Of a stretch of DNA of 64,000 nucleotides, positions 27,498-36,137 are shown in pieces. Origin of the DNA: Xanthomonas vesicatoria ATCC 35937 (GTDB lineage: Bacteria > Pseudomonadota > Gammaproteobacteria > Xanthomonadales > Xanthomonadaceae); contig NZ_CP018725.1 of NCBI RefSeq assembly GCF_001908725.1, positions 4,774,001-4,838,000 on the forward strand. The letters run 5' to 3'. A program made the translations under genes and the position numbers. The stretch's first letter is position 1, and the number at the start of each line of letters is the position of its first letter. The notes beneath the pieces were generated by a model that did not search any database, was not told the origin of the DNA, and was given only the letters and a program-made list of their open reading frames with translations.

Positions 27498-28901
27498 TCA
27501 ACGACTCAACTGCAACGCATCCCGATCCGCAGTAGCTGCTGCCAGCTCCGCACGCGCCGACGCAATCCGCGCCTGCGCATCAATCAAGCGCACGCGTGCG
27601 TCGTTGGCGGTTTCTTCGCGTTGGTTAACCAGGAAGAAGTCGCCCGAGCCCAGCTCGAAGCGTCTCCGTTCGGCGGCCGCCAGGCGGTCGGCGAGGCCGC
27701 GTTCTTCGTCGGCCATCTTGGCCAGTCGTTCGGCTGCGTTGAGCGAGATGACGATGGACTCTACTTCCACTGAAATCTGGTCGCGCAGGAAGCGACTGCG
27801 CTGATCCAGCGCTTCGATCTCCGCGCGCGCTTCGGCAACGCGGCCTTTGGCGGAGCGATTCTCCAGCGGCACGCTGAAACGAAAGCCAATGATCGCATCG
27901 GTTGGAGAGCGATTCGGCCCGCCCACACCGGGGTCGCCCAAGTCCTTGCTGACTTCGAAACTCACATCCAACCGCGGCTTCAGATCGTTCTGCGCCAGCA
28001 TCAGCCGGGCAGTGGCCTGGTCGATGCGAGTCAGCACGGCGCGGTAATCGGGCCGCTCCACCGGCGCGGTGATCTTGCTGGCACCGGCCAGGCCTTCGAG
28101 CGCGGAGGTATCGGCGGGCAGGCGCTCGCTGGAGACGATCAGCGGCATGCCGGCGTCGTCGCGCAGATACAGCGACAAAGCGTTGGCCGCGTTGGCGAAG
28201 TCCTGCTCCGATCGCACTACCAGCGCGCGCCGGCGCACCAGGTTCTGGTCGTTTTCGGTCAGCAGGATGGTCGGGCGCGCACCTAGCGTCACCTGCCGCG
28301 AAATCGCCGTGCGGCGGCGCTCTGCCAACGCCAGCAGGTCGTTGTACGCACGCAGTTTCAGGCCGGCTGCCACCCAGCTCTGGTAGGCATCCACGGCGCG
28401 CCGCTGCACGCCGATGGCCACCATCTCCGCTTCGTACTGCGCCACATTGATGTCGGCGCTGGCAACGCTGCGACGGGTACGGCGCTCGTCCACCACGCGG
28501 TCGCGCAGCAGCGCGTACAGCGCGCCGACCTTCACTTCGCCGCCGCGGTCGGTGTACGACTTGTCTTCGTAGACCGGAAACGCGCCACGCGAGGACCGGT
28601 AGCCGCCGTAGTAGTAGCCGCCGTTTTCCTCGAACGGACGCTTGACGCCGGTTTCGATGGTGCTGCCGTCGTAGTAACCAGCCTCGCGCGAGCGGCCTTC
28701 GAGATCGAACACGGTGTCGAACGCACCGTCGGCCGATATCCCTTTGCCTTCGGCCTGGCGGACTTTTGCCAGCGATTCGACGATCTGCGGCGCAGAGCGG
28801 GCTGAAGAGTGCAGCACTTCATCCAGCGTAAGCGGCGCGGCCTGTGCGAAGGCCGCACTGGGGCAAAGTGCGATCAGCAGGACAAACAGATGCCGCATCA
28901 T
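27498..28901 (-). CDS. TolC-family outer-membrane protein of the exporter operon
   Basis: 467 aa. ATG 28901 overlaps the HlyD stop. Signal peptide (MMRHLFVLLIALCPSAAFA, cleavage before QA). Then APLTLDEVLHSSARSAPQIVESLAKVRQAEGKG, the standard start of TolC helices, and two helical repeats (SADINVAQYEAEMVAIGVQRRAVDAYQSWVAAG and the C-terminal AAERRRFELGSGDFFLVNQREETANDARVRLIDAQ). An unusual Tyr/Gly-rich stretch (GGYYYGGYRSSRG) lies near residue 80. Not a lipoprotein. Forms the outer-membrane exit of the LysR-ABC-HlyD operon. Confidence 0.9.
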   Translation of the reverse strand: MMRHLFVLLIALCPSAAFAQAAPLTLDEVLHSSARSAPQIVESLAKVRQAEGKGISADGAFDTVFDLEGRSREAGYYDGSTIETGVKRPFEENGGYYYGGYRSSRGAFPVYEDKSYTDRGGEVKVGALYALLRDRVVDERRTRRSVASADINVAQYEAEMVAIGVQRRAVDAYQSWVAAGLKLRAYNDLLALAERRRTAISRQVTLGARPTILLTENDQNLVRRRALVVRSEQDFANAANALSLYLRDDAGMPLIVSSERLPADTSALEGLAGASKITAPVERPDYRAVLTRIDQATARLMLAQNDLKPRLDVSFEVSKDLGDPGVGGPNRSPTDAIIGFRFSVPLENRSAKGRVAEARAEIEALDQRSRFLRDQISVEVESIVISLNAAERLAKMADEERGLADRLAAAERRRFELGSGDFFLVNQREETANDARVRLIDAQARIASARAELAAATADRDALQLSR

Positions 28902-29983
28902 TTCTTGCCCGTCGTGTCGTCTTCGGATTTGTCGGCGGCAGGCTTGGCCTTGCCGTTGTCCTGCGTGGTCGCTGTGGGACGACGGCCGAATTCCAACGGG
29001 AAGTTGTTGAGCTGGCGCCACAGTTCGTAGCCCACCCGCACCGTCTCGCCCAGTACCCAGCCGCGCACCTTGCCGCCCTGGCGGGCGAATTCCTGCGCCG
29101 GCCATGCGGGTTTCCCCGGTAGCGGCTCGACCAGGATGCGGAACAACCCGTCCGGTGCGGCATTGGGGTCGATCGCGCGCACGCGGCCATCGAACATGCC
29201 GTGCGCTACCGACGGCCAGCCACTGAACTGGATCGCCGGCCAGCCTTCGAACTCCAGCCGCACCGGCCGGCCGGGGCGAATCAACGGTACGTCGCGGCCA
29301 TCGATATACAGCTCCACCGCGCGCTCCACGCGCTCGGGTGCGATCACCGCCAGCACGGTGCCGGGCGACACCATGGCACTGCCGCTGGCGGCATTGAGCT
29401 GCTGCACGCGCCCATCGCGCGGCGCGCGCACCAGCTGCGCGGACTGACGGTTCAGCTGGATATCGATGCGGGTCAATTTGGCGCGCGATTCGGCCAGCTT
29501 GGCATCGGCTTCAGCCACCTTGATCTGGGTCAGCTCGAAGTCGCGGCGGCCGGCCAGGCCTTCGGCAAGCAATTGTCGGCTGCGCTCCACGTCGATGCTG
29601 GCGACTGCGCGCGATTGCTGGATGGCGGCGATCTCTGCCGCGACCTGGGCGCGCTCGCTGGCAAGCCGGGTGAGCAGATCCGGGTCCAGGTCGCCGACGC
29701 GTGCGATCGGGTCGCCTTTGGACACGTGCTGGCCGTCGTGCACGTACCAGCGCTCGACACGGCCGGGTACGAAGGCGGTGACCTGCTGCTGGCGGTCGCC
29801 CGGGTCGAGCGAGACCACCTGGCCCTTGCCGCTGGCGGTTTGCACCCACGGTGCGAATGCAAGGATGGCACCTGCGATGGCGACGCCGATCAACAGCATC
29901 CAGGCCAGCGCCTTGGCGATGCTCGGTGGCCGCATCGAGGCCAGTGTGGGGAAGTGCGCGATCCGATCAGGGGCGTGCTGCAT
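28898..29983 (-). CDS. HlyD-family membrane-fusion protein
   Basis: 361 aa with one N-terminal TM helix (about 25-47), a lipoyl half (GQVVSLDPGDRQQQVTAFVPGRVERWYVHDGQHVSKGD), a helical hairpin (about 100-185) and the second half (QSAQLVRAPRDGRVQQLNAASGSAMVSPGTVL). The C-terminal tail after residue 330 is charged. Start overlaps the ABC gene by 17 bp, stop overlaps the TolC gene, so translation is coupled. Would bridge the inner-membrane ABC-like protein to the TolC channel as in type I secretion. Confidence 0.92.
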   Translation of the reverse strand: MQHAPDRIAHFPTLASMRPPSIAKALAWMLLIGVAIAGAILAFAPWVQTASGKGQVVSLDPGDRQQQVTAFVPGRVERWYVHDGQHVSKGDPIARVGDLDPDLLTRLASERAQVAAEIAAIQQSRAVASIDVERSRQLLAEGLAGRRDFELTQIKVAEADAKLAESRAKLTRIDIQLNRQSAQLVRAPRDGRVQQLNAASGSAMVSPGTVLAVIAPERVERAVELYIDGRDVPLIRPGRPVRLEFEGWPAIQFSGWPSVAHGMFDGRVRAIDPNAAPDGLFRILVEPLPGKPAWPAQEFARQGGKVRGWVLGETVRVGYELWRQLNNFPLEFGRRPTATTQDNGKAKPAADKSEDDTTGKK

Positions 29984-31655
29984 GGGTTGCCTCCTGGGTG
30001 GATGCGATCAGTTCCGCGCGCGTGGCGTAGCGCTGCTGGCGTTCGGGCTGCAGACGGAACCAGCCATCCAGGGTGATGTCTTCCGGCCTGCCGGTGCACA
30101 GCAACACCGTGGTGCCGGCCTCCTTCAGGCGGCCCAGCACGCAGGTCAGGCGTTCTGCAGGCAGCAGGTCATAGAGCTGCGACAACATCAGCACGCGCGG
30201 GCGCACCAGCAAGGCGTTGGCCAGCTTCAATGCCATCACTTCGCCGATCCACAGCGGGAAGCCGGACGCAGCCAGACGCGTGTCCAGGCCCTGCGGCAGC
30301 GCGGCGATGCGTGCGCGCAGCCCCACCGTGTCGATGGCTTCCAGCATGGCTTCGGAGCTCACGTCGGCCGAGGCCATGGCCAGGTACTCGCGGATGGTGA
30401 CTTCGACAATCGTCGGTCGATCGAGCACGGTGACTTCCGAGCGCAGCAGGTACATGTCGAAGGTGGCCAGGTCCGCGCCGCCCACCATGACCAAGCCGCG
30501 ATCCGGCACCACGTGGCGCTTGAGCACCATTGCCAGCAGCCGTTCGGCGCCGCCATCGGCCAGCGTCACCAAATGTTCGCCGGCGTTCAGAGTGAAATCG
30601 AAACGCGCGCCCTCGATCACCACGCCGTCCAGCCGCACCGCGCTGTTGCCGGGGATCTTGCCGGGCGCCACGACCGCACGTTCCTGCGGAATGGCATACA
30701 GCAGCGATAATTCTTCGGCGCTGGCGACCAAGTCGTAGAACGTGTCCAGATACGCGCCAAGCTGCGCGATGCCATAGAACACCGCGCTGAGGATCAGCTC
30801 GGCCGCCACCAACTGGCCGATCGACAGCTCGCCACGCAGGATCAGGCTGCCGCCCAGCGCCAACAGCGCGGCGCTCGCAACGGCGTACAGCAGCAGGAAC
30901 GCCACCGTCTGGGTGAAGCTGTAGCGGAAATGGCGCCGGTGCCGGTCGACGTAGGCCGCCGTGACCGCCTCGGAGCGATCCATTGCAAAATTGAGATGGC
31001 GGCTGGATTTGTAGAAACCGTTGGAGCCGCCGACGCTTTCCAGCCAATGCGCGGCATTGTGCTTGGCGTGGCTGAGCTCGACCGCGGTGCGAATCGAACC
31101 GCGCGACCAGATCATCCAGATTGCGAAGATGATCAGCAGCAGCAAGGCGTTGAAGCCGAGGAAAAACGGGTGGTAGAAGCTGGTGACAATGAGGCCCACC
31201 GCCGACTGCAATACGATGGTGAACGCGCCGATGGCCAGACTGGGCACTGCCTTTTGTACCACCACCAGATCGAAGTAGCGGTTGAACACATCGCCGCGGT
31301 TCTGGTCGGCGAAGAAGGGATTCTGCGCATGCACTGCGCGCACCGTGATCTCGGCGACCACGCGCGCAAACAGGCGGCGTTCGAACAGCGCCATCATCCA
31401 CACCCGCATCGCACTCAGGCATGCCACCAGCAGCAGCAGCCCCAGCAGCAGGCCAGACAACGTCCACAGCGGCGTTGGCAACGCGGTGTTGGCAACGCTG
31501 TTGATCAGCAGCTGCACCGAGATGGGCGTGGCCAGCGACAGCAGGCTGATCGCCACGCCGTACACCAGGGCAAGACGCACATACGGCATGTCCGGCCCGA
31601 CGATTTCCGCCAGCCAGCCCACCGCCTCCCGCCATCCGATCCGCTTTGCCGCCAT
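29967..31655 (-). CDS. ABC exporter-like membrane protein with degenerate nucleotide-binding domain
   Basis: 562 aa. ATG 31655 has GGAAG upstream. Residues 1-310 are an ABC exporter type 1 membrane domain with about six TM helices. Residues 335-540 occupy the place and order of the ATPase domain, but all catalytic motifs are lost: Walker A position reads TLADGGAERLLAMV (no GKS/T), the Q-loop Gln is missing (VTVLDRPTI), the signature LSGGQ is replaced by LWIGE (468-472), Walker B with LDE reads VLMLSQLYDLL (488-498), and the H-loop His is replaced (LLCTGRPED). The frame is intact and the fold-forming hydrophobic pattern is kept, so the loss seems selected, not decay. The next ABC gene (32734-34503) keeps every motif. 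Operon with HlyD and TolC. Substrate unknown. Confidence 0.85.
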   Translation of the reverse strand: MAAKRIGWREAVGWLAEIVGPDMPYVRLALVYGVAISLLSLATPISVQLLINSVANTALPTPLWTLSGLLLGLLLLVACLSAMRVWMMALFERRLFARVVAEITVRAVHAQNPFFADQNRGDVFNRYFDLVVVQKAVPSLAIGAFTIVLQSAVGLIVTSFYHPFFLGFNALLLLIIFAIWMIWSRGSIRTAVELSHAKHNAAHWLESVGGSNGFYKSSRHLNFAMDRSEAVTAAYVDRHRRHFRYSFTQTVAFLLLYAVASAALLALGGSLILRGELSIGQLVAAELILSAVFYGIAQLGAYLDTFYDLVASAEELSLLYAIPQERAVVAPGKIPGNSAVRLDGVVIEGARFDFTLNAGEHLVTLADGGAERLLAMVLKRHVVPDRGLVMVGGADLATFDMYLLRSEVTVLDRPTIVEVTIREYLAMASADVSSEAMLEAIDTVGLRARIAALPQGLDTRLAASGFPLWIGEVMALKLANALLVRPRVLMLSQLYDLLPAERLTCVLGRLKEAGTTVLLCTGRPEDITLDGWFRLQPERQQRYATRAELIASTQEATHAARP

Positions 31656-31663
31656 TGAACTTC

Positions 31664-31680
31664 CACTGATGAGTTCAGTG
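31664..31680 (-). promoter_or_regulatory. Small hairpin before the exporter start
   Basis: CACTGA and TCAGTG arms with a 5-base loop, ending 9 bases before the ATG of the ABC-like gene and next to its ribosome site. It could affect translation. Confidence 0.3.
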
Positions 31681-31732
31681 AAGCATTGACGAGTTGCGGC
31701 TATAGGACAAGGCCGGCGTGCTTATCTGTTGT

Positions 31733-31747
31733 ATAGGATTTTCCTAT
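31733..31747 (-). promoter_or_regulatory. OxyR/LysR-type operator ATAG-N7-CTAT
   Basis: ATAGGATTTTCCTAT: two perfect 6-bp arms around TTT that match the OxyR half-operator ATAG-N7-CTAT. The site covers the stop codon of the LysR gene and lies 78 bases upstream of the exporter ATG, a usual distance for a LysR activator site. Another CTATAG is at 31700-31705. Confidence 0.5.
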
Positions 31748-32643
31748 GCGGCTGCGGCACGCAGCAGGTTGGCGATCAAACCGAACGCTGGCGCACGTCC
31801 CGCGCCTTGCCGCCATAGCAGTCCAATCTCCCGGTAATACGGGCCGCCCTTGACCGGGCGCACCACCACATCGTCGCCTTCGCGGATTTCCTGGCGTACA
31901 TACAGGTCCGGCAGCAGCGCCAACCCCATGCCCATGCCTGCCATCTGTCGGATCGCATCCAGACTGGTTCCTTCGTAATCGCGCAGCACATGGGCGCCCA
32001 CGTCCATCGCGATCGCGGCCACCTGTTCGGCCAATCGATATTCCGGCATCAAGGTGAGCAGGTTGGCGCCGCGCAGATCGGCAGGGGTGATGTAGCGTTT
32101 GCTGCGCAGCGGGTGATCGGCGGCCATGGTCACGTGCAGCGGCTCCCGGAACAGCCGCTCGCTGTGCAGGCTGCGTCCGGCCACCGGCAATTGCGCCAGA
32201 ATCAGATCGTGCACGCCATTGGCCAGATCGCTGGCCAGCACCGTCGGCAGGCCTTCGCGCACGTGCACGCGCAGGGCCGGGTGCTCGCGGTGCAACCGCG
32301 CGACCAGGCTGGGCATCAGGTAGGCGCCCAGCGTGGGCGAGACCCCGAGCCGGATGGTGCCGATCAAGGTATCGGCCGCGGTAGTGCGTACGTCTTCCAG
32401 ATCGGCGACATCGAGCAGGATGCTGCGCGCGCGGTCGAGCAGGTCGCGCCCGAGCGGGGTCAGGATGGCCGGCACGCCGCGCTCGAACAGCGGCGCGCCG
32501 ATGATGGTCTCCAGTGCACGGATCTGTTGCGACAGCGAAGGCTGCGACACGCCCATCTGTTCGGCGGCACGGGTGAAGCTGCCGGTGTCGGCGAGTGCGG
32601 TGAAGTAGCTCAGTTGGCGAAAGGTGGTCTTGGGGCGTGGCAT
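31744..32643 (-). CDS. LysR-family regulator (OxyR-like sequence, no redox cysteines)
   Basis: 299 aa from ATG 32643. N-terminal helix-turn-helix FRQLSYFTALADTGSFTRAAEQMGVSQPSLSQQIRALETIIGAPLFER is typical LysR; the effector domain (GTIRLGVSPTLGAYLMPSLVARL) and the segment SLDAIRQMAGMGMGLALLPDLYV recall OxyR. The protein contains no cysteine, so it cannot work as an OxyR disulfide switch. It lies directly upstream of the exporter operon on the same strand with 88 bases between them. Confidence 0.9.
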   Translation of the reverse strand: MPRPKTTFRQLSYFTALADTGSFTRAAEQMGVSQPSLSQQIRALETIIGAPLFERGVPAILTPLGRDLLDRARSILLDVADLEDVRTTAADTLIGTIRLGVSPTLGAYLMPSLVARLHREHPALRVHVREGLPTVLASDLANGVHDLILAQLPVAGRSLHSERLFREPLHVTMAADHPLRSKRYITPADLRGANLLTLMPEYRLAEQVAAIAMDVGAHVLRDYEGTSLDAIRQMAGMGMGLALLPDLYVRQEIREGDDVVVRPVKGGPYYREIGLLWRQGAGRAPAFGLIANLLRAAAA

Positions 32644-32733
32644 GGTCACATCGGTGCGTCGGGTCGCTCGGAGTCGCACTGCCGGCCAGGCCGGCGCGCG
32701 AACGTGTCGCCCGCAGCGGGCGTCAACCAGCCA

Positions 32734-34503
32734 TCATTGATCGATGAATTGCAGCCGCGCCAGCTCGGCATACAGGCCGCCTTCGGCGATCAACTGCGCA
32801 TGCGTACCCTGCGCCACGATGCGGCCGGCCTCCATGACCACGATGCGGTCGGCCTTGAGCACGGTCGCCAGCCGATGCGCGATGACCAGCGTGGTGCGGC
32901 CTTCCATCAGCCGGTCCAGTGCTTGCTGCACGGCACGCTCACTCTGCGCATCCAGCGCGCTGGTGGCTTCGTCCAGCAGCAGGATGGGCGCGTCCTTGAG
33001 CAACGCACGCGCGATCGCCACGCGTTGCTGCTGGCCGCCGGACAGGCGCGTGCCGCGTTCGCCCAGTTCGCTGGCGTAGCCTTGGGGTAGGGCACGAATG
33101 AAGGCGTCTGCCTCTGCTGCCGTTGCCGCCGCCTCCACCTCGGCGTCGCTGGCCTCCAGGCGGCCGTAGCGGATGTTGTCGGCGGCACTGGCGGCGAACA
33201 GGGTCGGTTGTTGCGGGACTAGCGCGATGTTCTCGCGCAAGTGCACCGGGTCGGTTTGGCGTAGGTCCACCTCGTCGATGCGCACACTGCCGCTGGCCGG
33301 GTCGTGGAAGCGCAGCAGCATGGCCAGCACCGTACTCTTGCCGGCACCGGACGGCCCGACCAGGGCGACGGTCTCGCCGGGGCTGACGTGCAGGTCGAAT
33401 CCGTCCAGCGCTGGTGCGTCGGGGCGTTGCGGATAATGAAATACCACCTGGTCGAAATGGATCGCCCCCCGCAGCGATTGCGGCAACGGCGTTGGCACGG
33501 CCGGGGCAACGATCGCCGGTTGTTCGTCGAGCAGTTCGCCAACCCGGCCCATGCCGCCGGCGGCACGTTGCAGCTCGTTCCACACCTCGGCCAGCGCGCC
33601 GACCGAACCGCCGCCGATCAACGCATACAGCACGAACTGGCCCAGCGTGCCGGGTGTCATGCGGCCGGACACCACATCGTGCGCGCCCAGCCACAGCACG
33701 CCAACGATGGCACCGAAGATCAGCATGATGGCGATGGCGGTCACGGCGGCCTGAGTGCGGATTCGCAGCCGTGCGGTATCGATCGCCGCAAACAAAGCCT
33801 GGCTGAAACGCTGGCTTTCGTAACGCTCGCGCGCATGCGCTTGCACCGTACGTACCGCGCCCAGCGTTTCGGCTGCCAGCGTATTGGCGTCGGCTACACG
33901 GTCCTGGCTGGCGCGCGAGATCTTTTGTAGCCGGCGCGCGCCCAGCACGATCGGCAGCACCGCCAGCGGAATGCCGATCAAGGTGAATCCAGCAAGGCGC
34001 GGGCTGGTCACGAACAACATCACCATGCTGCCGATCACCGTCACCGAGCTGCGCAACGCCACCGACATGGTGGTGCCGATCAACCCGCGCAGCAGCTCGC
34101 TGTCGGCCGACAGTCGCGACACCAGCTCTCCGCTACGGCTGCGATCATGAAAGCCGGCATCCAGGCTGATCAGGTGCGCATACAGGCGGCCGCGCAGGTC
34201 GGCGACGACCTTTTCGCCCAACAATGCTACGAAGTAAAAACGCGCCGCGGTGGCCAGAGCCAGCACCACCGCCACCGCAAACAACAGTGCGAAGGCCTGG
34301 TTGATCTGCGTGCCGCCCGAGAAGCCGTGGTCGATCATGCGCTTGACCGCGGCCGGCAGGCTCAACGTGGCCGCCGAAGACACTGCCAGGGCGATCAGCC
34401 ATGCGGCGAACAGGCCGCGTTGACGTTGCACAAACGGCCACAAGGTGCGCAGGCTGCCAAGCTTCCGCAATGGGTTGGGCCTGGCGGCGGCTGGCTGATT
34501 CAT
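32734..34503 (-). CDS. ABC exporter, MsbA-like fused permease-ATPase
   Basis: 589 aa from ATG 34503, which overlaps the yigZ-like stop by 4 bases. Six TM helices (residues about 15-320), then a complete ATPase domain: Walker A GPSGAGKST, Q-loop VPQQPTLF, signature LSGGQQQRVAIARALL, Walker B ILLLDEATSALD and H-loop VIAHRLATV. A homodimeric exporter of lipids or drugs. Substrate not shown. It is an internal control for the degenerate exporter three genes away. Confidence 0.94.
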   Translation of the reverse strand: MNQPAAARPNPLRKLGSLRTLWPFVQRQRGLFAAWLIALAVSSAATLSLPAAVKRMIDHGFSGGTQINQAFALLFAVAVVLALATAARFYFVALLGEKVVADLRGRLYAHLISLDAGFHDRSRSGELVSRLSADSELLRGLIGTTMSVALRSSVTVIGSMVMLFVTSPRLAGFTLIGIPLAVLPIVLGARRLQKISRASQDRVADANTLAAETLGAVRTVQAHARERYESQRFSQALFAAIDTARLRIRTQAAVTAIAIMLIFGAIVGVLWLGAHDVVSGRMTPGTLGQFVLYALIGGGSVGALAEVWNELQRAAGGMGRVGELLDEQPAIVAPAVPTPLPQSLRGAIHFDQVVFHYPQRPDAPALDGFDLHVSPGETVALVGPSGAGKSTVLAMLLRFHDPASGSVRIDEVDLRQTDPVHLRENIALVPQQPTLFAASAADNIRYGRLEASDAEVEAAATAAEADAFIRALPQGYASELGERGTRLSGGQQQRVAIARALLKDAPILLLDEATSALDAQSERAVQQALDRLMEGRTTLVIAHRLATVLKADRIVVMEAGRIVAQGTHAQLIAEGGLYAELARLQFIDQ

Positions 34504-35102
34504 GCGGCTTCCGGTATTGAGAGATGGACACGATTGCGAGTGGCGTCGCACAGGCGCGTTTTCAAGCCAGCAAGGTGATCTGCAGGCAGTTGCACGCGTA
34601 GCGCTGCGCCTGTGGCGTCGAACTGTTCGTCCAGCTTGTCGACATGGAATGCGGCGAGTGCCGCGTGCACCAGTCCCAGATCGTCGAACTGGCATCGCAG
34701 GTCGAGCAGGGTCAGCGCAACCAGCGGTCGCCGCGTGGCCAGACGCAGGCATTCGGCCGCGGTATCGCCATAAGCGCGCACCAACCCACCGGCGCCGAGC
34801 TTGATCCCGCCATACCAGCGCGTCACCACCACCACCACGCGATCAAAGCCTTGGCCATCGATGGCCGCCAGAATCGGCCGCCCCGCCGTGCCACTGGGCT
34901 CGCCATCGTCGCTGGACCGGTATTCCTGCCCGAATCGGTAGGCCCAGCAGTTGTGCGTGGCATCCGGCACCGACACGCGCTGCATGATCTCCAGCGCCTG
35001 GGCGGAAGAATCGAGTGCAGCAGCATGGGCTAGAAAGCGACTGTGCTTGATGTCCAGGCTGTAGTGCGCGTCAGCGGCGAGGGTATCGAGCATCGCCGCC
35101 AT
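34500..35102 (-). CDS. YigZ/IMPACT family protein
   Basis: 200 aa from ATG 35102; ATG 35093 or TTG 35126 are possible. Visible: IKHSRFLAHAAALD, YRSSDDGEPSGTAGRPIL (family signature, SDDGEPxGTAGxPIL) and VVVVTRWYGGIKLGAGGLVRAYGDTAAECL, all strong YigZ hallmarks, then a C-terminal DUF1949-like domain. Biochemical role unclear in bacteria. Stop overlaps the ABC start (ATGA), so the two genes are cotranscribed. Confidence 0.93.
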   Translation of the reverse strand: MAAMLDTLAADAHYSLDIKHSRFLAHAAALDSSAQALEIMQRVSVPDATHNCWAYRFGQEYRSSDDGEPSGTAGRPILAAIDGQGFDRVVVVVTRWYGGIKLGAGGLVRAYGDTAAECLRLATRRPLVALTLLDLRCQFDDLGLVHAALAAFHVDKLDEQFDATGAALRVQLPADHLAGLKTRLCDATRNRVHLSIPEAA

Positions 35103-35329
35103 TCTATGCGAGGCGGCGATGCGCAACTGCGGCAGTCATCGTGATTGCCGTTGCAGGCTGGGAGACCGGGGCCAATGGGACGAGCGTGCTGTCTCAGCGG
35201 TGCATCCGCTGTGCGCCGGACCTGGGCGCGCAAGGTCACGCCTGTCCGATGGTGGGCGAGCGGTATTCGCGTAGGCGCGTGCTGGTAGCAAGCGGCGCAC
35301 CTGAGGCCGCGCGCCTGGGGTGTCTTCAA

Positions 35330-35923
35330 TTACACCAGCGTGGAGCGGCGCTTCTCGTCGATCCACTTGGATGCCTGGGCCGGGCTGTAGTGCTGCATCC
35401 ACTCCAGCATCTGCTCCATGTCGTCGCCGTACCACAGGTCGGCGCGCTGATCCGGATGCAGGAAACGCTCTTCCACCATGCGATCGATCATGCCGATCAG
35501 CGGCGCGTAGAAGCCTGCGATATCCAGGAAGGCGCAGGGCTTGTTGCCGATGCCCAGCTGGCGCCACGTCAGCATCTCGAAGATCTCTTCCATGGTGCCG
35601 AAGCCGCCGGGCAGGGCGACGAAGGCGTCGGACAGCTCGAACATGCGCATCTTGCGCTCATGCATCGAGCCGACGATTTCCAACGTGGTCAGTCCGCGAT
35701 GCGCCACTTCCCAATCGGCCAGCTGCTGCGGAATGACGCCAGTCACTTCACCGCCGCCCGCCAGTACCGCATTGGCCACCGTGCCCATCAAACCGACATT
35801 GCCACCACCGTAGACCAGACGCAGGCCCTGTTTGGCAATGCGATCGCCCAGTGCCATGGCACGCTCGACGTAGATGGGTTTGTTGCCGGCATTGGAGCCG
35901 CAGTAGACGCAGATGCTTTTCAT
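35330..35923 (-). CDS. LOG-family (cytokinin riboside phosphoribohydrolase) protein
   Basis: 197 aa from ATG 35923 (MKSICVYCGSNAG), matching the family length. Motifs: LVYGGGNVGLMGTVANAVLAGGGEVTGVIPQ, HERKMRMFELSDAFVALPGGFGTMEEIFEMLTW, the PGGxGTxxE catalytic motif. Removes ribose phosphate from cytokinin or related nucleotides; some bacterial members act as nucleotide hydrolases. In a plant-associated bacterium the enzyme could influence host cytokinin, which is inference. Confidence 0.93.
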   Translation of the reverse strand: MKSICVYCGSNAGNKPIYVERAMALGDRIAKQGLRLVYGGGNVGLMGTVANAVLAGGGEVTGVIPQQLADWEVAHRGLTTLEIVGSMHERKMRMFELSDAFVALPGGFGTMEEIFEMLTWRQLGIGNKPCAFLDIAGFYAPLIGMIDRMVEERFLHPDQRADLWYGDDMEQMLEWMQHYSPAQASKWIDEKRRSTLV

Positions 35924-36031
35924 GGGATTCAGGAGTCGGGATGAGTGATGGGTAAAGGCGAAGCGGCGCTGAGTGCACGTGGTGCCGTGGGCAGATGGCG
36001 CGCTGATTCGGTTCAGTTCTTGCCTGGCCTG

Positions 36032-36067
36032 AAAAGCATAACGCCGGGTTTTCACCCGGCGTTATGC
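36032..36067 (-). terminator. Terminator of sucAB-lpd
   Basis: Perfect 14-bp arms (GCATAACGCCGGGT and ACCCGGCGTTATGC, loop TTTC); on the minus strand the stem is followed by TTTTC. It closes the sucA-sucB-lpd operon, about 70 bases after lpd. Confidence 0.88.
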
Positions 36068-36137
36068 CAGTGCCGGGAGAGGGCCGGGACCGGGAGACGC
36101 GGTTGCGAATCTCCAATCCCGAATCCACCAATCCCGG

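Noticed and set aside
29967..31655. Frameshift or pseudogene as explanation for the missing ATPase motifs
   Set aside because: The frame is intact from start to stop, overlaps its neighbours in the usual operon way, and other frames do not contain the missing motifs.
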